In this document: positions 44,298-54,976 of the stretch, one piece after another | Layout: the number at the start of each line of letters is the position of its first letter | Position numbering within the stretch: the first letter of the stretch is position 1 | Source: Sphingosinithalassobacter sp. CS137 | GTDB lineage: Bacteria; Pseudomonadota; Alphaproteobacteria; Sphingomonadales; Sphingomonadaceae | Assembly (NCBI RefSeq): GCF_014334115.1 | Contig: NZ_CP060494.1 | Location: 1,054,001 to 1,118,000, forward strand | Direction of reading: 5' to 3' | Length of the DNA: 64,000 nt | The notes under the pieces: generated by a model | Databases searched by the model: none | Told to the model about the DNA's origin: nothing | Seen by the model: only the letters and a program-made list of their open reading frames with translations | Made by a program: the position numbers and the translations under genes

Positions 44298-44332
44298 AAA
44301 GGGCCGCCCGCGCACTGCGCGAGCGGCCCCTT
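44298..44332. terminator. Terminator-like hairpin between TPP-enzyme and CsbD genes
   Basis: An imperfect stem (AAAGGGCCGCCCGCGC against CGCGAGCGGCCCCTT) in the convergent gap between the two genes. It lies after both stops and can serve both; only a short T-run is present on the minus strand. Confidence 0.5.
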
Positions 44333-44352
44333 CGGCTGTGCCAGACAGCGAC

Positions 44353-44523
44353 TTAGATGTCGTCGCCGAGCGCGCCTTTCACTTCGCCGCTGGCCTGCTG
44401 GCCCTTGCCCTTCATCTCCTGCGCCGCGCCTTCCTGGCGCGTTTCCGGGTTGTTGCTTTCCTGCTTCAGCTTGCCGGCTGCCTCGTTGGCATTGCCCTTG
44501 ATCTTGTCGCCGAGTTCACCCAT
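44353..44523 (-). CDS. CsbD-like stress-response protein
   Basis: A 56-residue hydrophilic protein typical of the CsbD family: MGELGDKIKGNANEAAGKLKQ, then a Gln/Gly/Lys-rich repeat-like middle ending GALGDDI. The family is strongly induced in stationary phase or stress, with unknown molecular role. AGGAG lies nine bases before ATG 44523. An upstream GGAAC-N17-CGTT promoter (44586-44611) predicts control by the general stress sigma factor EcfG. Confidence 0.93.
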   Translation of the reverse strand: MGELGDKIKGNANEAAGKLKQESNNPETRQEGAAQEMKGKGQQASGEVKGALGDDI

Positions 44524-44585
44524 CAAATCATACTCCTGACTGCGGTCCGGCGCGGTGCGCCCGTTTTGATACCGTACGCAAAACC

Positions 44586-44611
44586 AACGGTTGCGAGCCG
44601 TTCGGAGTTCC
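44586..44611 (-). promoter_or_regulatory. Predicted sigma-EcfG (general stress response) promoter
   Basis: On the minus strand, GGAAC (44611-44607), a 17-base spacer, then CGTT (44589-44586), matching the EcfG consensus. It reads toward the CsbD gene, 63 bp from its start. The adjacent methyltransferase starts in the opposite direction at 44615. Confidence 0.85.
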
Positions 44612-44614
44612 GCG

Positions 44615-45211
44615 ATGCCCGATCGGATTGCCGAACATTATGAACGGCACGCCCAACGTTTCGATCGGGCACGCCGACGCGCCTTTCCGGAACGAGAATG
44701 GCTCGACCGGTTCCTGCTGCCGCTGCCGCGCCACGCCCATGTCCTCGATCTGGGCTGTGGTGCGGGCGAGCCGGTCGCCCGCTATATGATCGATGCCGGG
44801 CACCAGCTGACCGGGGTGGACGTATCGGAGCGGATGATCGCGCTCGCGCGCACGCGCTTCCCGCGCCACCGCTGGCTGCGAACCGACATGCGCGCGGCGA
44901 CGATGGACCGCGGATTCGACGGGGTGCTCGCGTGGGACAGCCTCTTTCACCTGCCGCCGAACGACCAGGCGGCGATGATCACGCGGATCGCAGGCTGGCT
45001 CGAGCCGGGCGGCGTATTCCTGTTCAATTCGGGGCCGGCGCGCAGCGAGTGCATCGGCAGCCAGTTCGGCGACGCGCTGTATCACGCGAGCCTCGCGCCA
45101 GAGGAGTATCGCGCGCTGTTCGATGAGACCGGGCTGCTGGAAATCGCCTATGCGCCCGAGGACGAGGCGAGCGGCGGGCGCAGCGTCTGGCTGACCCGCA
45201 AGGAGCGCTAG
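44615..45211 (+). CDS. Class I SAM-dependent methyltransferase
   Basis: A 198-residue methyltransferase. Motif [18 protein letters not shown], motif II around [13 protein letters not shown], and the downstream [18 protein letters not shown] and [11 protein letters not shown] are of Methyltransf_11/25 type. Substrate unknown. ATG 44615 was chosen as it directly precedes the family-like start [12 protein letters not shown]. Its TAG stop shares bases with the thiSG stop on the other strand (CTAG). Confidence 0.86.
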   Translation: MPDRIAEHYERHAQRFDRARRRAFPEREWLDRFLLPLPRHAHVLDLGCGAGEPVARYMIDAGHQLTGVDVSERMIALARTRFPRHRWLRTDMRAATMDRGFDGVLAWDSLFHLPPNDQAAMITRIAGWLEPGGVFLFNSGPARSECIGSQFGDALYHASLAPEEYRALFDETGLLEIAYAPEDEASGGRSVWLTRKER

Positions 45212-46212
45212 ATCAGCCCCGAAAGCGGGCTCGACGGATCGGCATAGCGCCGCTTGCCCATCCGGCCGGCGCGATAGGCGAGCCGACCGCTCTCCACCGC
45301 AAGCTTCATCGCGCGTGCCATCGCCACCGGATCCTTCGCCTCGGCGATCGCGGTGTTCATCAGCACGCCGTCGCAGCCAAGCTCCATCGCCACCGCCGCG
45401 TCGCTCGCGGTGCCGACGCCGGCATCGACGAGCACCGGCACCTTCGCACCCTCGACGATCAGCCGGATCGTCACGCGATTCTGGATGCCCAGCCCCGATC
45501 CGATCGGCGCGCCGAGCGGCATGATCGCCACCGCGCCAGCCTCTTCGAGCTGCTTGGCGGCAATCGGATCGTCGACGCAATAGACCATCGGCTTGAACCC
45601 TTCGGCCACCAAAGTCTCGGTCGCCTTCAGCGTCTCGCGCATGTCGGGATAGAGCGTGCGCGCCTCGCCCAACACTTCGAGCTTCACCAGATCCCAGCCG
45701 CCCGCCTCACGCGCGAGGCGCAGCGTGCGCACCGCTTCGTCGGCAGTGAAGCAGCCGGCGGTGTTGGGAAGATAGGTGACCTTTTTCGGGTCGATATAGT
45801 CGGTGAGCATCGGCGCCTTGGGATCGCTGACGTTCACGCGACGGACGGCGACAGTGACGATTTCCGCGCCCGACGCCGCGAGCGCGGCGGCGTTCTGCTC
45901 GAAATCCTTGTACTTGCCGGTACCGATGATGAGCCGCGACCGGAAGGTCTTGCCGGCGACCATCCAGCTGTCGTCGTCCACCGGCCGGGCATGATCGCCG
46001 CCGCCGACGAAATGGACGATCTCGAGCTCGTCGCCGTCCTCGACTCGAACCTCGTGCAGCGTCGAACGCGGGACGACCTCGAGGTTGCGCTCGACCGCCA
46101 CCTTCTCGGGCACCAGCCCCAGCTCGCGCGCGAGATCGGCGATCGTCATGCCCGCGGGGACGCGGCGATGCTCGCCGTTGACGTTGATGGTGACGGTGCC
46201 GTCCTTGTGCAC
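45208..46212 (-). CDS. thiG: Fused sulfur carrier ThiS / thiazole synthase ThiG
   Basis: A 334-residue fusion. Residues 7-72 are a ThiS-like ubiquitin fold ([16 protein letters not shown] ... [11 protein letters not shown]), and residues about 78-334 are ThiG, with [10 protein letters not shown], the Schiff-base lysine region DLVKLEVLG and the phosphate-binding ends. ThiG makes the thiazole ring of thiamine from deoxyxylulose phosphate, using sulfur from ThiS. In the fusion the GGG at 70-72 lies internal to the chain, so a free C-terminal thiocarboxylate would need cleavage or a separate mechanism. GTG 46212 was chosen because GGAGAAG lies eight bases before it. Confidence 0.92.
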   Translation of the reverse strand: MHKDGTVTINVNGEHRRVPAGMTIADLARELGLVPEKVAVERNLEVVPRSTLHEVRVEDGDELEIVHFVGGGDHARPVDDDSWMVAGKTFRSRLIIGTGKYKDFEQNAAALAASGAEIVTVAVRRVNVSDPKAPMLTDYIDPKKVTYLPNTAGCFTADEAVRTLRLAREAGGWDLVKLEVLGEARTLYPDMRETLKATETLVAEGFKPMVYCVDDPIAAKQLEEAGAVAIMPLGAPIGSGLGIQNRVTIRLIVEGAKVPVLVDAGVGTASDAAVAMELGCDGVLMNTAIAEAKDPVAMARAMKLAVESGRLAYRAGRMGKRRYADPSSPLSGLI

Positions 46213-46224
46213 GCTGTTCTTCTC

Positions 46225-46294
46225 CGTTCGTCCCGAGCGAAGCCGAGGGACGCGCCGCAAGTGAAACGTGTCTCGACTTCGCTCGACACGAACG
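46225..46294. repeat. Pair of inverted REP-like palindromic repeats
   Basis: Two 28-bp units in opposite orientation (46225-46252 and 46267-46294). They share outer CGTTCGT/ACGAACG and the inner cores CGAGCGAAG and CTTCGCTCG. Each can fold as a stem-loop, and together as a larger cruciform. They lie directly upstream of the thiSG start, in the gap to the divergent aroQ. The sequence type is familiar from intergenic repeats of sphingomonads, though other copies were not found inside this window. Confidence 0.75.
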
Positions 46295-46354
46295 GGTAGG
46301 AAACCCTTGCCCGCGATATAGGCCTGGCACGCCGCCCCGCAACCGAGAGCTCCG

Positions 46355-46789
46355 ATGCCCGCGACCGTCTATGTCCTGAACGGCCCCAACCTCAACCTGC
46401 TCGGCCTGCGCGAGCCCGACATCTATGGCAGCGACACACTCGACGACATCGCCGGCATGCTCGAGGATCGTGCGCGCGACCTCGAGCTGGACATCGAAAT
46501 GCGCCAGTCGAACCACGAGGGGCATCTGATCGACTGGATGCACGAAGCGCAGGCCCAGGATGCCAAGGCAGTGCTGCTCAACGCGGGCGCCTTCACCCAC
46601 ACGTCGGTCGCGCTGCACGATGCGATCCGATCGATCCGAACTCCGGTGATCGAAGTCCATCTTTCCAATCCCTTGGCGCGCGAAACCTTCCGCCACGAGA
46701 GCTTCGTCGGTCGTGCCGCGCGCGGAACCATCGCCGGGTTCGGCGCCTTATCCTATCTGCTGGCGCTTGAAGCCGCGGCGCGCTTCTGA
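46355..46789 (+). CDS. aroQ: 3-dehydroquinate dehydratase type II
   Basis: A 144-residue shikimate-pathway enzyme. [21 protein letters not shown] covers the N-terminus with the catalytic Tyr region, [16 protein letters not shown] follows, then [17 protein letters not shown] and [17 protein letters not shown] (here [16 protein letters not shown]). Short dodecamer-type length is normal. ATG 46355. It begins the aroQ-accB-accC string. Confidence 0.96.
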   Translation: MPATVYVLNGPNLNLLGLREPDIYGSDTLDDIAGMLEDRARDLELDIEMRQSNHEGHLIDWMHEAQAQDAKAVLLNAGAFTHTSVALHDAIRSIRTPVIEVHLSNPLARETFRHESFVGRAARGTIAGFGALSYLLALEAAARF

Positions 46790-46825
46790 CAACAGGCGCG
46801 CTTTCGCGAAACTGAGAAGGGTCGC

Positions 46826-47308
46826 ATGACCAAAGAACATGATCACGGCGGAATGCGCGTCGATATCGAGCTCGTTCGCCAGCTTGCCGCAGTCCTTGAC
46901 GAAACGCAGCTCACCGAAGTCGAAGTGGAGGACGGCGAGCGCCGCGTGCGCGTCGCGCGCACCGTGACGGCCGCGCCCGCGATGCACTATGCGCCGCCCG
47001 CCCCGGCTCCCGCTGCGGCACCGGCGGCCGCGCCGGCCCCGGTCGAAACGGGATCGCCCGCGCCTGCGAGCCACGCCAACGCCGTGAAGTCGCCGATGGT
47101 GGGCACCGTGTATCTGGCCGCCGAACCGGGCGCCAAGCCGTTCGTCAGCGCGGGCCAGAAGGTGAATGCCGGCGACACGCTGCTGATCGTCGAAGCGATG
47201 AAGGTGATGAACCCGATCGTCGCCCCCTCCTCGGGAACGGTGAGCGCGGTGCTGGTCGAGAACGGCCAGCCGGTCGAGTTCGACCAGCCGCTCGTCGTCG
47301 TCGAGTAA
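46826..47308 (+). CDS. accB: Acetyl-CoA carboxylase biotin carboxyl carrier protein
   Basis: A 160-residue BCCP. A Pro/Ala linker lies at 55-80 and the biotinyl domain ends with EAMKVMN, K126 being the biotinylated lysine. It carries carboxyl groups between biotin carboxylase and carboxyltransferase in fatty-acid synthesis. ATG 46826. accC follows after four bases. Confidence 0.96.
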   Translation: MTKEHDHGGMRVDIELVRQLAAVLDETQLTEVEVEDGERRVRVARTVTAAPAMHYAPPAPAPAAAPAAAPAPVETGSPAPASHANAVKSPMVGTVYLAAEPGAKPFVSAGQKVNAGDTLLIVEAMKVMNPIVAPSSGTVSAVLVENGQPVEFDQPLVVVE

Positions 47309-47312
47309 GGCG

Positions 47313-48665
<1,353 letters not shown>

Positions 48666-48689
48666 ACGGAAGATGGAGCGGCAACACGC

Positions 48690-49346
48690 ATGTTCATCGG
48701 CCATTACGCTCCTGCGCTGATCGCCGCAACTCTCCCGCGCGCGCCGCGGCTCGGAACGCTGTTCGTGGCGGCCCAGCTCGTCGATATCGGCTTCTTCGCG
48801 CTGGTGCTCGCAGACGTCGAGCATCTGCGCGTGGAGCCGGGCATCACGGCGATGAACCCGCTCGACCTTTATCACATGCCCTGGACGCACAGCCTGATCG
48901 GCACGCTCGCCTGGGCGGCGGGGTTCGCGCTGATCGTGGGCCGAGTCGCGCGCGACAGGGCGGCAGGACTGATCGCGGGCGCGGTCGTGCTGTCGCACTG
49001 GCTGCTCGACCTGCTGGTCCATGCCCCCGATCTGACACTCTGGGGCGCACCGCCGCGACTGGGGCTGGGTCTCTGGAATCATCCGGCCATCGCCATCCCG
49101 CTCGAACTTGGGCTGACGCTGGGCGCGCTGCTCTGGTACGCGCACCGGACGGCAGCGCTCTCGCTTGGCGGCAAGCGGCTGCTGGTGGCGCTGGCCGCAG
49201 TACTGCTGGCCGTTCAGTTGCTCAACTGGTTCGGACCACCGCCTGCCGAAGTGGCCGTGGCGCTGCCGCTGACGGCGCTTGCGGCCTATCTGCTGTTCGC
49301 GGCGCTCGCCTGGGGCGTCGCCCGTAACCGGACGAGGAAGCCATGA
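48690..49346 (+). CDS. Multipass membrane protein, YdjM/DUF457-like putative hydrolase
   Basis: A 218-residue inner-membrane protein with about five to six helices. The pattern HMPWTHSLIGTLAW ... VVLSHWLLDLLVHAPDL (paired Thr-His and Ser-His/Leu-Asp motifs) resembles DUF457/YdjM-type membrane-associated metal-dependent hydrolases. The assignment is tentative. ATG 48690. Its stop overlaps the arsenate reductase-like gene by four bases, so cotranslated. Confidence 0.7.
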   Translation: MFIGHYAPALIAATLPRAPRLGTLFVAAQLVDIGFFALVLADVEHLRVEPGITAMNPLDLYHMPWTHSLIGTLAWAAGFALIVGRVARDRAAGLIAGAVVLSHWLLDLLVHAPDLTLWGAPPRLGLGLWNHPAIAIPLELGLTLGALLWYAHRTAALSLGGKRLLVALAAVLLAVQLLNWFGPPPAEVAVALPLTALAAYLLFAALAWGVARNRTRKP

Positions 49347-49681
49347 AAGCAACCATCTATCACAATCCCCGTTGCTCCAAGTCGCGCGAGGCACTGGCGA
49401 TCCTGAACGGCACGCCGGGCATCGAAGTGGATGTGGTCGAATATCTCAAGACCCCGCCGAGCACGGAGAAGCTGGCGAAGCTCTATGCGCGCGCCGGGCT
49501 GTCGCCCGCAGAGGGACTGCGCAAGGCCGAGGACGGCGCCAGGCCGCTCAAGGGCGCCGAGGATGCGGCGATTCTCGACGCGATGGCGGCGAATCCGATC
49601 CTGATCGAGCGCCCGCTGGTCGAAACCGAGAAAGGCGTGCGGCTGGGTCGGCCGCCGGAGCGCATCCGCGAGATTCTGTGA
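49343..49681 (+). CDS. ArsC-family (glutaredoxin-type) arsenate reductase-like protein
   Basis: A 112-residue thioredoxin-fold protein with catalytic cysteine C11 in HNPRCSKSREAL and the ArsC tail IERPLVETEKGVRLGRPPERI holding conserved arginines. It matches the ArsC/Spx-type family. No arsR, arsB or acr3 gene is nearby, so an arsenic role is not certain and it may act on another substrate. ATG 49343. Confidence 0.87.
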   Translation: MKATIYHNPRCSKSREALAILNGTPGIEVDVVEYLKTPPSTEKLAKLYARAGLSPAEGLRKAEDGARPLKGAEDAAILDAMAANPILIERPLVETEKGVRLGRPPERIREIL

Positions 49682-49843
49682 CGCTTCCCGCGACGGCGCT
49701 TCATTCCATCGCGTGGGTGACGTCCTGCTGAAGCCCGTAGAAATCGCAGCCTGCACATTGCGTGGGAGCTTTCCCCGCGCCGTCTGGTTTCACATGCGTT
49801 ACGTGCGCCGCGGGTCGGCACACCCTAGCCAAGCGGGGGAAGG

Positions 49844-51427
49844 ATGCGTCAAAACCAAGCCGTGAACGATTCGCCTGACCAGATGCTCGAGCTCGGCCGC
49901 AACTGCTGGCGGATGAGCACCGCCACGAAGGCGACGGTGATCGTCGATGCGGACAATTATTTCCGCGCGGCGCGATCGGCGATGCTGCAGGCCAAGCGCC
50001 AGATCCTGCTGATCGGCTGGGATTTCGATGCGCGCATCCCGCTTACCCACGATCCCGACGACCATCCCGAAGCGCCGGCCAAGGTCGGCGAATTCCTGTC
50101 GTGGCTGGTGCAGCAGAAGCCCGAGCTCGACATCTTCATCCTGCGCTGGGACGTGGGCGCGCTGGGCATGTTCGTGCACGGGCGGACGTTGGCGCGGCTG
50201 TTCCGCTGGACCGTCGACCGCAAGATCCATCCCAAGCTCGACCATTTTCATCCCCCCGGCGGATCGCATCACCAGAAGATCGTGGTGGTCGACGATTGCC
50301 TCGCCTTCTGCGGCGGGATCGACATGACGCGCGACCGCTGGGACACGCGCGGGCATCGCGACGACGAGCCCGAGCGCGTACGCCCGAACGGCACGCCGCA
50401 CGGGCCGTGGCACGACGCGACCACGGCGCTGCAGGGGCCGGTGGCGCGCGATCTGGGGCATTTGTGCCGCGAGCGGTGGCGCCATGCCGGGGGCAAGCCG
50501 ATCGCGGCGCCCGAGCCGGCGGAGGAATGCTGGCCCGAAGGCCTCGAGGTCGGCTTCACCGACGCGACGGTGGCGATTTCGCGCACCCATCCGACGATGA
50601 CCGGCGAAGAGCCGGTGCGCGAGATCGAGCAGCTCTACCTCGATCTGATCGCCCGGGCGAAGAAATGGATCTATGCCGAGAGCCAGTATTTCGCCTCGCG
50701 GAAGATCGCCGAGACGATCGTGCGGCGGCTGCAGGAGCCCGACGGGCCCGAGATCGTGGTGCTCAATCCGGTGAGCGCGGCCGGCTGGCTCGAGCCGATC
50801 GCGATGGACACGGCGCGCGCCCGGCTGATCGAAACGATCCGCCGCTGCGATACGCACGGCCGCTTCCGCCTCTATCATCCGTACACCGCCGGCGGGCAGC
50901 CGATCTATGTCCACGCCAAGGTGACGGTGATCGACGATTGCGTGCTGCGCGTGGGATCATCGAACTTCAACAATCGCTCGATGCGGCTCGACACCGAATG
51001 CGACGTGACGATCGACGCGGGACTGCCCGGCAATGCGGACGAAGAGGCGACGATCGCCGGCATCCGCAACGGCCTTTTGGGCGAGCATCTCGACGTGTCG
51101 CCGGACCTGATCGCCGAGCGGCTCGAGGAAACCGGTTCGCTGATCGCGACGATCGAATCGCTGCGCGACACGCGCGACAAGACGCTGCGACTGTACGAGA
51201 CGCCCGACCTGAACGGAGTCGAGGAATGGCTCGCCGACAACGAGATCCTCGATCCCGAAGGGCCCGAAGAGGAATTCGAGCCGCTGTGCAATCGCGGGCT
51301 GCTGCGTCGGCTCGATCCCGCGCGCGACGCGGTTTCCTCACGCCCGCCCTGGCAGATCGTGGCAGGCGCGACCGCGCTGGGAGCCGCCGTCGCCGCGGGC
51401 GCCTGGACGCTGGCGCGGCGACGCTGA
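49844..51427 (+). CDS. Phospholipase D-like phosphatidyltransferase (two HKD motifs)
   Basis: A 527-residue PLD-superfamily enzyme. The first HKD motif is HHQKIVVVDDCLAFCGG (H143, K145, D150), the second HAKVTVIDDCVLRVGSSNFNNRS (H357, K359, D364). Both active-site halves are intact. The end holds a hydrophobic helix (WQIVAGATALGAAVAAGAW), suggesting membrane attachment at the C-terminus. Substrate is likely a phospholipid, but phosphatidylserine or cardiolipin synthesis cannot be distinguished. ATG 49844. Confidence 0.9.
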   Translation: MRQNQAVNDSPDQMLELGRNCWRMSTATKATVIVDADNYFRAARSAMLQAKRQILLIGWDFDARIPLTHDPDDHPEAPAKVGEFLSWLVQQKPELDIFILRWDVGALGMFVHGRTLARLFRWTVDRKIHPKLDHFHPPGGSHHQKIVVVDDCLAFCGGIDMTRDRWDTRGHRDDEPERVRPNGTPHGPWHDATTALQGPVARDLGHLCRERWRHAGGKPIAAPEPAEECWPEGLEVGFTDATVAISRTHPTMTGEEPVREIEQLYLDLIARAKKWIYAESQYFASRKIAETIVRRLQEPDGPEIVVLNPVSAAGWLEPIAMDTARARLIETIRRCDTHGRFRLYHPYTAGGQPIYVHAKVTVIDDCVLRVGSSNFNNRSMRLDTECDVTIDAGLPGNADEEATIAGIRNGLLGEHLDVSPDLIAERLEETGSLIATIESLRDTRDKTLRLYETPDLNGVEEWLADNEILDPEGPEEEFEPLCNRGLLRRLDPARDAVSSRPPWQIVAGATALGAAVAAGAWTLARRR

Positions 51428-51488
51428 AGCCGCGCGCGACGCGGCAGTCCTCTAGCCTCCCGCCCCCGCCCCGGCTAAAGCGCGCGGC

Positions 51489-53705
51489 ATGACCGAGATC
51501 ACGCCCGAAACCGTCGCCGAACACGGCCTATCACCCGAGGAATATGCGCGCGTGCTCGCCGCCATGGGGCGCGAGCCGAACCTGACCGAACTCGGCATCT
51601 TCTCGGTCATGTGGTCCGAGCATTGCTCGTACAAGTCGAGCCGCATCCATTTGAAGAAGCTGCCGACCGAGGGGCCGCAGGTGATCTGCGGGCCGGGCGA
51701 GAATGCGGGCGTGGTCGACATCGGCGACGGCCAGGCGGCGATCTTCAAGATGGAGAGCCACAACCACCCGAGCTACATCGAGCCCTATCAGGGCGCGGCG
51801 ACCGGCGTGGGCGGCATCCTGCGCGACGTGTTCACCATGGGCGCGCGGCCGATCGCCAACCTCAATGCGCTGCGCTTCGGCCGACCCGACCATCCCAAGA
51901 TGCGGCACCTGATCTCGGGCGTGGTCCACGGCATCGGCGGCTATGGCAATTGCGTCGGCGTGCCGACCGTGGGCGGCGAAGTGAATTTCCACCCGGCCTA
52001 TGACGGCAACATCCTGGTCAACGCGATGACCGTAGGCATCGCCGACACCGACAAGATCTTCTATTCGGCCGCCTCGGGCGTGGGCAATCCGATCGTCTAT
52101 GTGGGCTCCAAGACCGGGCGCGACGGCATTCATGGCGCGACCATGGCCTCGGCCGATTTCGGCGAGGACAGCGAGGAGAAGCGCCCCACGGTGCAGGTCG
52201 GCGATCCGTTCACCGAGAAGCTGCTGATCGAGGCGTGCCTCGAGCTGATGGCGTCCGACGCGATCGTCGCGATCCAGGATATGGGCGCGGCGGGCCTCAC
52301 TTCCTCCTCGGTCGAGATGGCGTCGAAGGGCGGCGTCGGCATCGAGCTGATCATGGACGACGTGCCCCAGCGCGAAGAAGGCATGACGCCCTATGAGATG
52401 ATGCTCAGCGAATCGCAGGAGCGGATGCTGATGGTGCTCAAGCCGGGCCGCGAGGCCGAGGCCGAGGCGATCTTCCGCAAATGGGAACTCGACTTCGCGG
52501 TGATCGGCCGCGTCACCGACACCGGCCGCATGATCCTGAAGTGGAAGGGCGATACCGTCGCCGACATTCCGCTCGCGCCGCTGGCGGACGAAGCGCCGCT
52601 CTATGACCGGTCGCACAGCGTACCCGCCTCGCCTGCGCCGCTCGGCGACGTGCCGGAGAGCCAAGATATCGCCGCCGATCTGGTGAAGCTGATGGGATCG
52701 CCCGATCTCGCCAGCCGGCGCTGGATCTGGGAGCAGTACGACCATATGGTCGGCGCGGACACCGTGCAGCGCCCCGGCGGCGATGCGGCGGTCGTGCGCG
52801 TCCACGGCACCGAAAAGGCGCTGGCGATGACGACCGACTGCACACCGCGCTATTGCTACGCCGATCCGGTGGAGGGCGGCCGCCAGGCCATCGCCGAGGC
52901 GTGGCGAAACCTTTCGGCCGTGGGCGCGACTCCGCTCGCCGTCACCAACTGCCTCAACTTCGCGAACCCGCAGCGGCCCGAGATCATGGGCCAGTTCGTC
53001 GGCTGCCTCGAAGGAATGGGCGACGCCTGCCGCGCGCTCGATTTCCCGATCGTGAGCGGCAATGTGAGCCTCTACAACGAATCCAAGGCGACCGGCGGCG
53101 GATCGGCGATCCTGCCCACCCCCGCGATCGGCGCGATCGGCCTGCTCAAGGACTGGCGCAAGAGCTGCACGATCGGCTTCAAGGGCACCGGCGACGCGAT
53201 CGTCGTGATCGGCGACCGGATGGGCCATCTGGGGCAGTCGCTGTGGCTGCGCGAGATCCACGGCCGCGAGGAAGGGCCGCCGCCGCCGGTCGATCTGGCC
53301 GCCGAGCGGCGCGCGGGCGATTTCGTGCGGCTGGCGATCACCAACGGCTGGCTGAGCGCGGTTCATGACGTGTCCGACGGCGGGCTGGCCGTCGCAGTGG
53401 CGGAAATGGCGCTCGCGTCCGGGATCGGCGCGCTCGTCAACGAGCCGCAGCCGTTCGGCATCGCCGGCAGCTTCTTCGGCGAGGACCAGGGCGTCTATGT
53501 CGCCACCGTCGACGATTCGGCCTGCGCCGAGCTGATGGCGGCGGCGGAGAAGGCCGATGTGGTCGTCGACCTGCTGGGCCGCACGATCCGCGACCGGCTG
53601 GTGTTCGAGCTGGAGGAAGGCGACTGGGTGGTGCCGCTCGAAACGCTCCGTACTGCGCACGAGGGCTTTTTCCCCAAGCTGATGCAAGGCGAAATCGTCA
53701 GCTGA
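51489..53705 (+). CDS. purL: Phosphoribosylformylglycinamidine synthase subunit PurL
   Basis: A 738-residue small-type FGAM synthase that uses ATP with PurQ and PurS. Family landmarks are [42 protein letters not shown] and GDGAAVVR-like [11 protein letters not shown]. The length matches the form that requires PurS and PurQ, which are not adjacent here. ATG 51489. Confidence 0.97.
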   Translation: MTEITPETVAEHGLSPEEYARVLAAMGREPNLTELGIFSVMWSEHCSYKSSRIHLKKLPTEGPQVICGPGENAGVVDIGDGQAAIFKMESHNHPSYIEPYQGAATGVGGILRDVFTMGARPIANLNALRFGRPDHPKMRHLISGVVHGIGGYGNCVGVPTVGGEVNFHPAYDGNILVNAMTVGIADTDKIFYSAASGVGNPIVYVGSKTGRDGIHGATMASADFGEDSEEKRPTVQVGDPFTEKLLIEACLELMASDAIVAIQDMGAAGLTSSSVEMASKGGVGIELIMDDVPQREEGMTPYEMMLSESQERMLMVLKPGREAEAEAIFRKWELDFAVIGRVTDTGRMILKWKGDTVADIPLAPLADEAPLYDRSHSVPASPAPLGDVPESQDIAADLVKLMGSPDLASRRWIWEQYDHMVGADTVQRPGGDAAVVRVHGTEKALAMTTDCTPRYCYADPVEGGRQAIAEAWRNLSAVGATPLAVTNCLNFANPQRPEIMGQFVGCLEGMGDACRALDFPIVSGNVSLYNESKATGGGSAILPTPAIGAIGLLKDWRKSCTIGFKGTGDAIVVIGDRMGHLGQSLWLREIHGREEGPPPPVDLAAERRAGDFVRLAITNGWLSAVHDVSDGGLAVAVAEMALASGIGALVNEPQPFGIAGSFFGEDQGVYVATVDDSACAELMAAAEKADVVVDLLGRTIRDRLVFELEEGDWVVPLETLRTAHEGFFPKLMQGEIVS

Positions 53706-53796
53706 GCGTGGCGCGGCCGGCGCTTGCCGGACTTGAACCCGGCGCCCGACCGGTTATGCCGGTGGCCCCAGTCAGCAGACCGAGGCGATCGCGATC

Positions 53797-54195
53797 ATGA
53801 CGGCAGCTCCTTCCGGCACCCCGCTTGCACAGAAGCTGGGGATCGTGCGCGGCATGCGCGTGTGGTTCCACGACATGCCCGCCGACATCCGCGCCGCACT
53901 GGAACCCGACGCGATCGGCGCCGAGGAACAGGCGGCTGCTTCGGATGGGCTGCAATGCGCCGTCCTGTTCGTCACCGAGCGCGCGCGGCTCGAGCGGCAG
54001 CTGAAGGCGGTCGCCCCGCTTCTCCAGTCGAAGGGTTTCGTCTGGGCGGCCTGGCCGCGCGCAGCGGGCGCCGAACTCGACGAAGATGCCGTGCGCGACG
54101 TCGCGCGACCGCTGGGCCTGACCGAGACGCAGTCCTGCACGATCAACGGTGACTGGAACGCGCTGAAATTCGTGCTGCAGCGGGCACTCGGCTGA
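53797..54195 (+). CDS. DUF3052 domain-containing protein
   Basis: A 132-residue cytosolic protein of the DUF3052 type: TAAPSGTPLAQKLGIVRGMRVWFHDMPADIRAAL and AVLFVTERARLERQLKAVAPLL. A short alpha/beta fold of unknown role. ATG 53797. A GC-rich stretch before it at 53726-53743 can fold as a tRNA T-arm-like hairpin but is not part of a full tRNA. Confidence 0.8.
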   Translation: MTAAPSGTPLAQKLGIVRGMRVWFHDMPADIRAALEPDAIGAEEQAAASDGLQCAVLFVTERARLERQLKAVAPLLQSKGFVWAAWPRAAGAELDEDAVRDVARPLGLTETQSCTINGDWNALKFVLQRALG

Positions 54196-54240
54196 TCGAC
54201 GTCATCGCTCGGCGCCGCAGGATCGTTTAGGAAGCCGCCA

Positions 54241-54915
54241 ATGCAGGAACATGAGATGCTTCCCTGGCAGCACGCGCCCGAGCGGAGCGACGCCGACCGC
54301 GCAAGCCATGCACAGGCATTCTACGAAATGATGCGCACGCGGCGCAGCTGCCGCGCCTTCAGCAAGCGGCCGGTGCCCCGCGACGTGATCGAAGTCGCGA
54401 TCCGCACGGCGGGAACCGCGCCCAGCGGCGCCAACCATCAGCCCTGGCACTTCGCCGCGATCTCGTGCCCGGAAACCAAGGCGACGATCCGAGTCGCGGC
54501 CGAGGAGGAAGAGCGCCAATTCTATTCGGGGCGCGCAGGCAATCATTGGCTGCAGGCGCTGCGACCGCTCGGCACCGATGCGCAGAAACCGTATCTGGAG
54601 GACGCGCCCTGGCTGATCGTGGCGTTCGCGCAGCGCCGCGGCGGCCCCGTGCCGGGTGACGACCTGCAGAATTACTACGTCATGGAAAGCGTCGGCATCG
54701 CCTGCGGGCTGCTGCTCGCGACGTTGCACCAGGCGGGGCTGGCGACGCTGACGCACACGCCCAATCCGATGCGCTTTCTCAATCGTGTGTGCGCCCGCCC
54801 GGACCAGGAGAAGCCCGTGATGATCATCGTCGCCGGCCATGCCGCGGCCGATGCCACAGTGCCCGCCCATGCCCTGCGCAAGAAGCCGCTCGAGCAGATC
54901 ACCAGCTGGATCTGA
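54241..54915 (+). CDS. Nitroreductase family protein
   Basis: A 224-residue FMN flavoprotein. [38 protein letters not shown] is the canonical nitroreductase FMN-binding opening, and [28 protein letters not shown] completes the second part. Substrate could be a quinone, nitroaromatic or iodotyrosine-like compound. ATG 54241. It precedes the DUF418 gene with a 61-bp gap. Confidence 0.87.
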   Translation: MQEHEMLPWQHAPERSDADRASHAQAFYEMMRTRRSCRAFSKRPVPRDVIEVAIRTAGTAPSGANHQPWHFAAISCPETKATIRVAAEEEERQFYSGRAGNHWLQALRPLGTDAQKPYLEDAPWLIVAFAQRRGGPVPGDDLQNYYVMESVGIACGLLLATLHQAGLATLTHTPNPMRFLNRVCARPDQEKPVMIIVAGHAAADATVPAHALRKKPLEQITSWI

Positions 54916-54976
54916 ACGCACTGGCCATTCCGCTTTCCCTGGTGTAGCAGTAATGCAACACAGGGGGATCTACATC

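Noticed and set aside
46213..46354. TPP riboswitch before thiSG
   Set aside because: No CTGAGA or ACCTGA-type riboswitch core was found; the region holds the REP-like pair instead.
49343..49681. An arsenic resistance operon
   Set aside because: Only an ArsC-like gene is present; no regulator or efflux gene is nearby.
53726..53743. tRNA T-arm-like hairpin (GCCGG, loop with TTCAA, CCGGC) on the minus strand after purL
   Set aside because: No matching acceptor, D-arm or anticodon arm could be placed around it, so it is at most a remnant.
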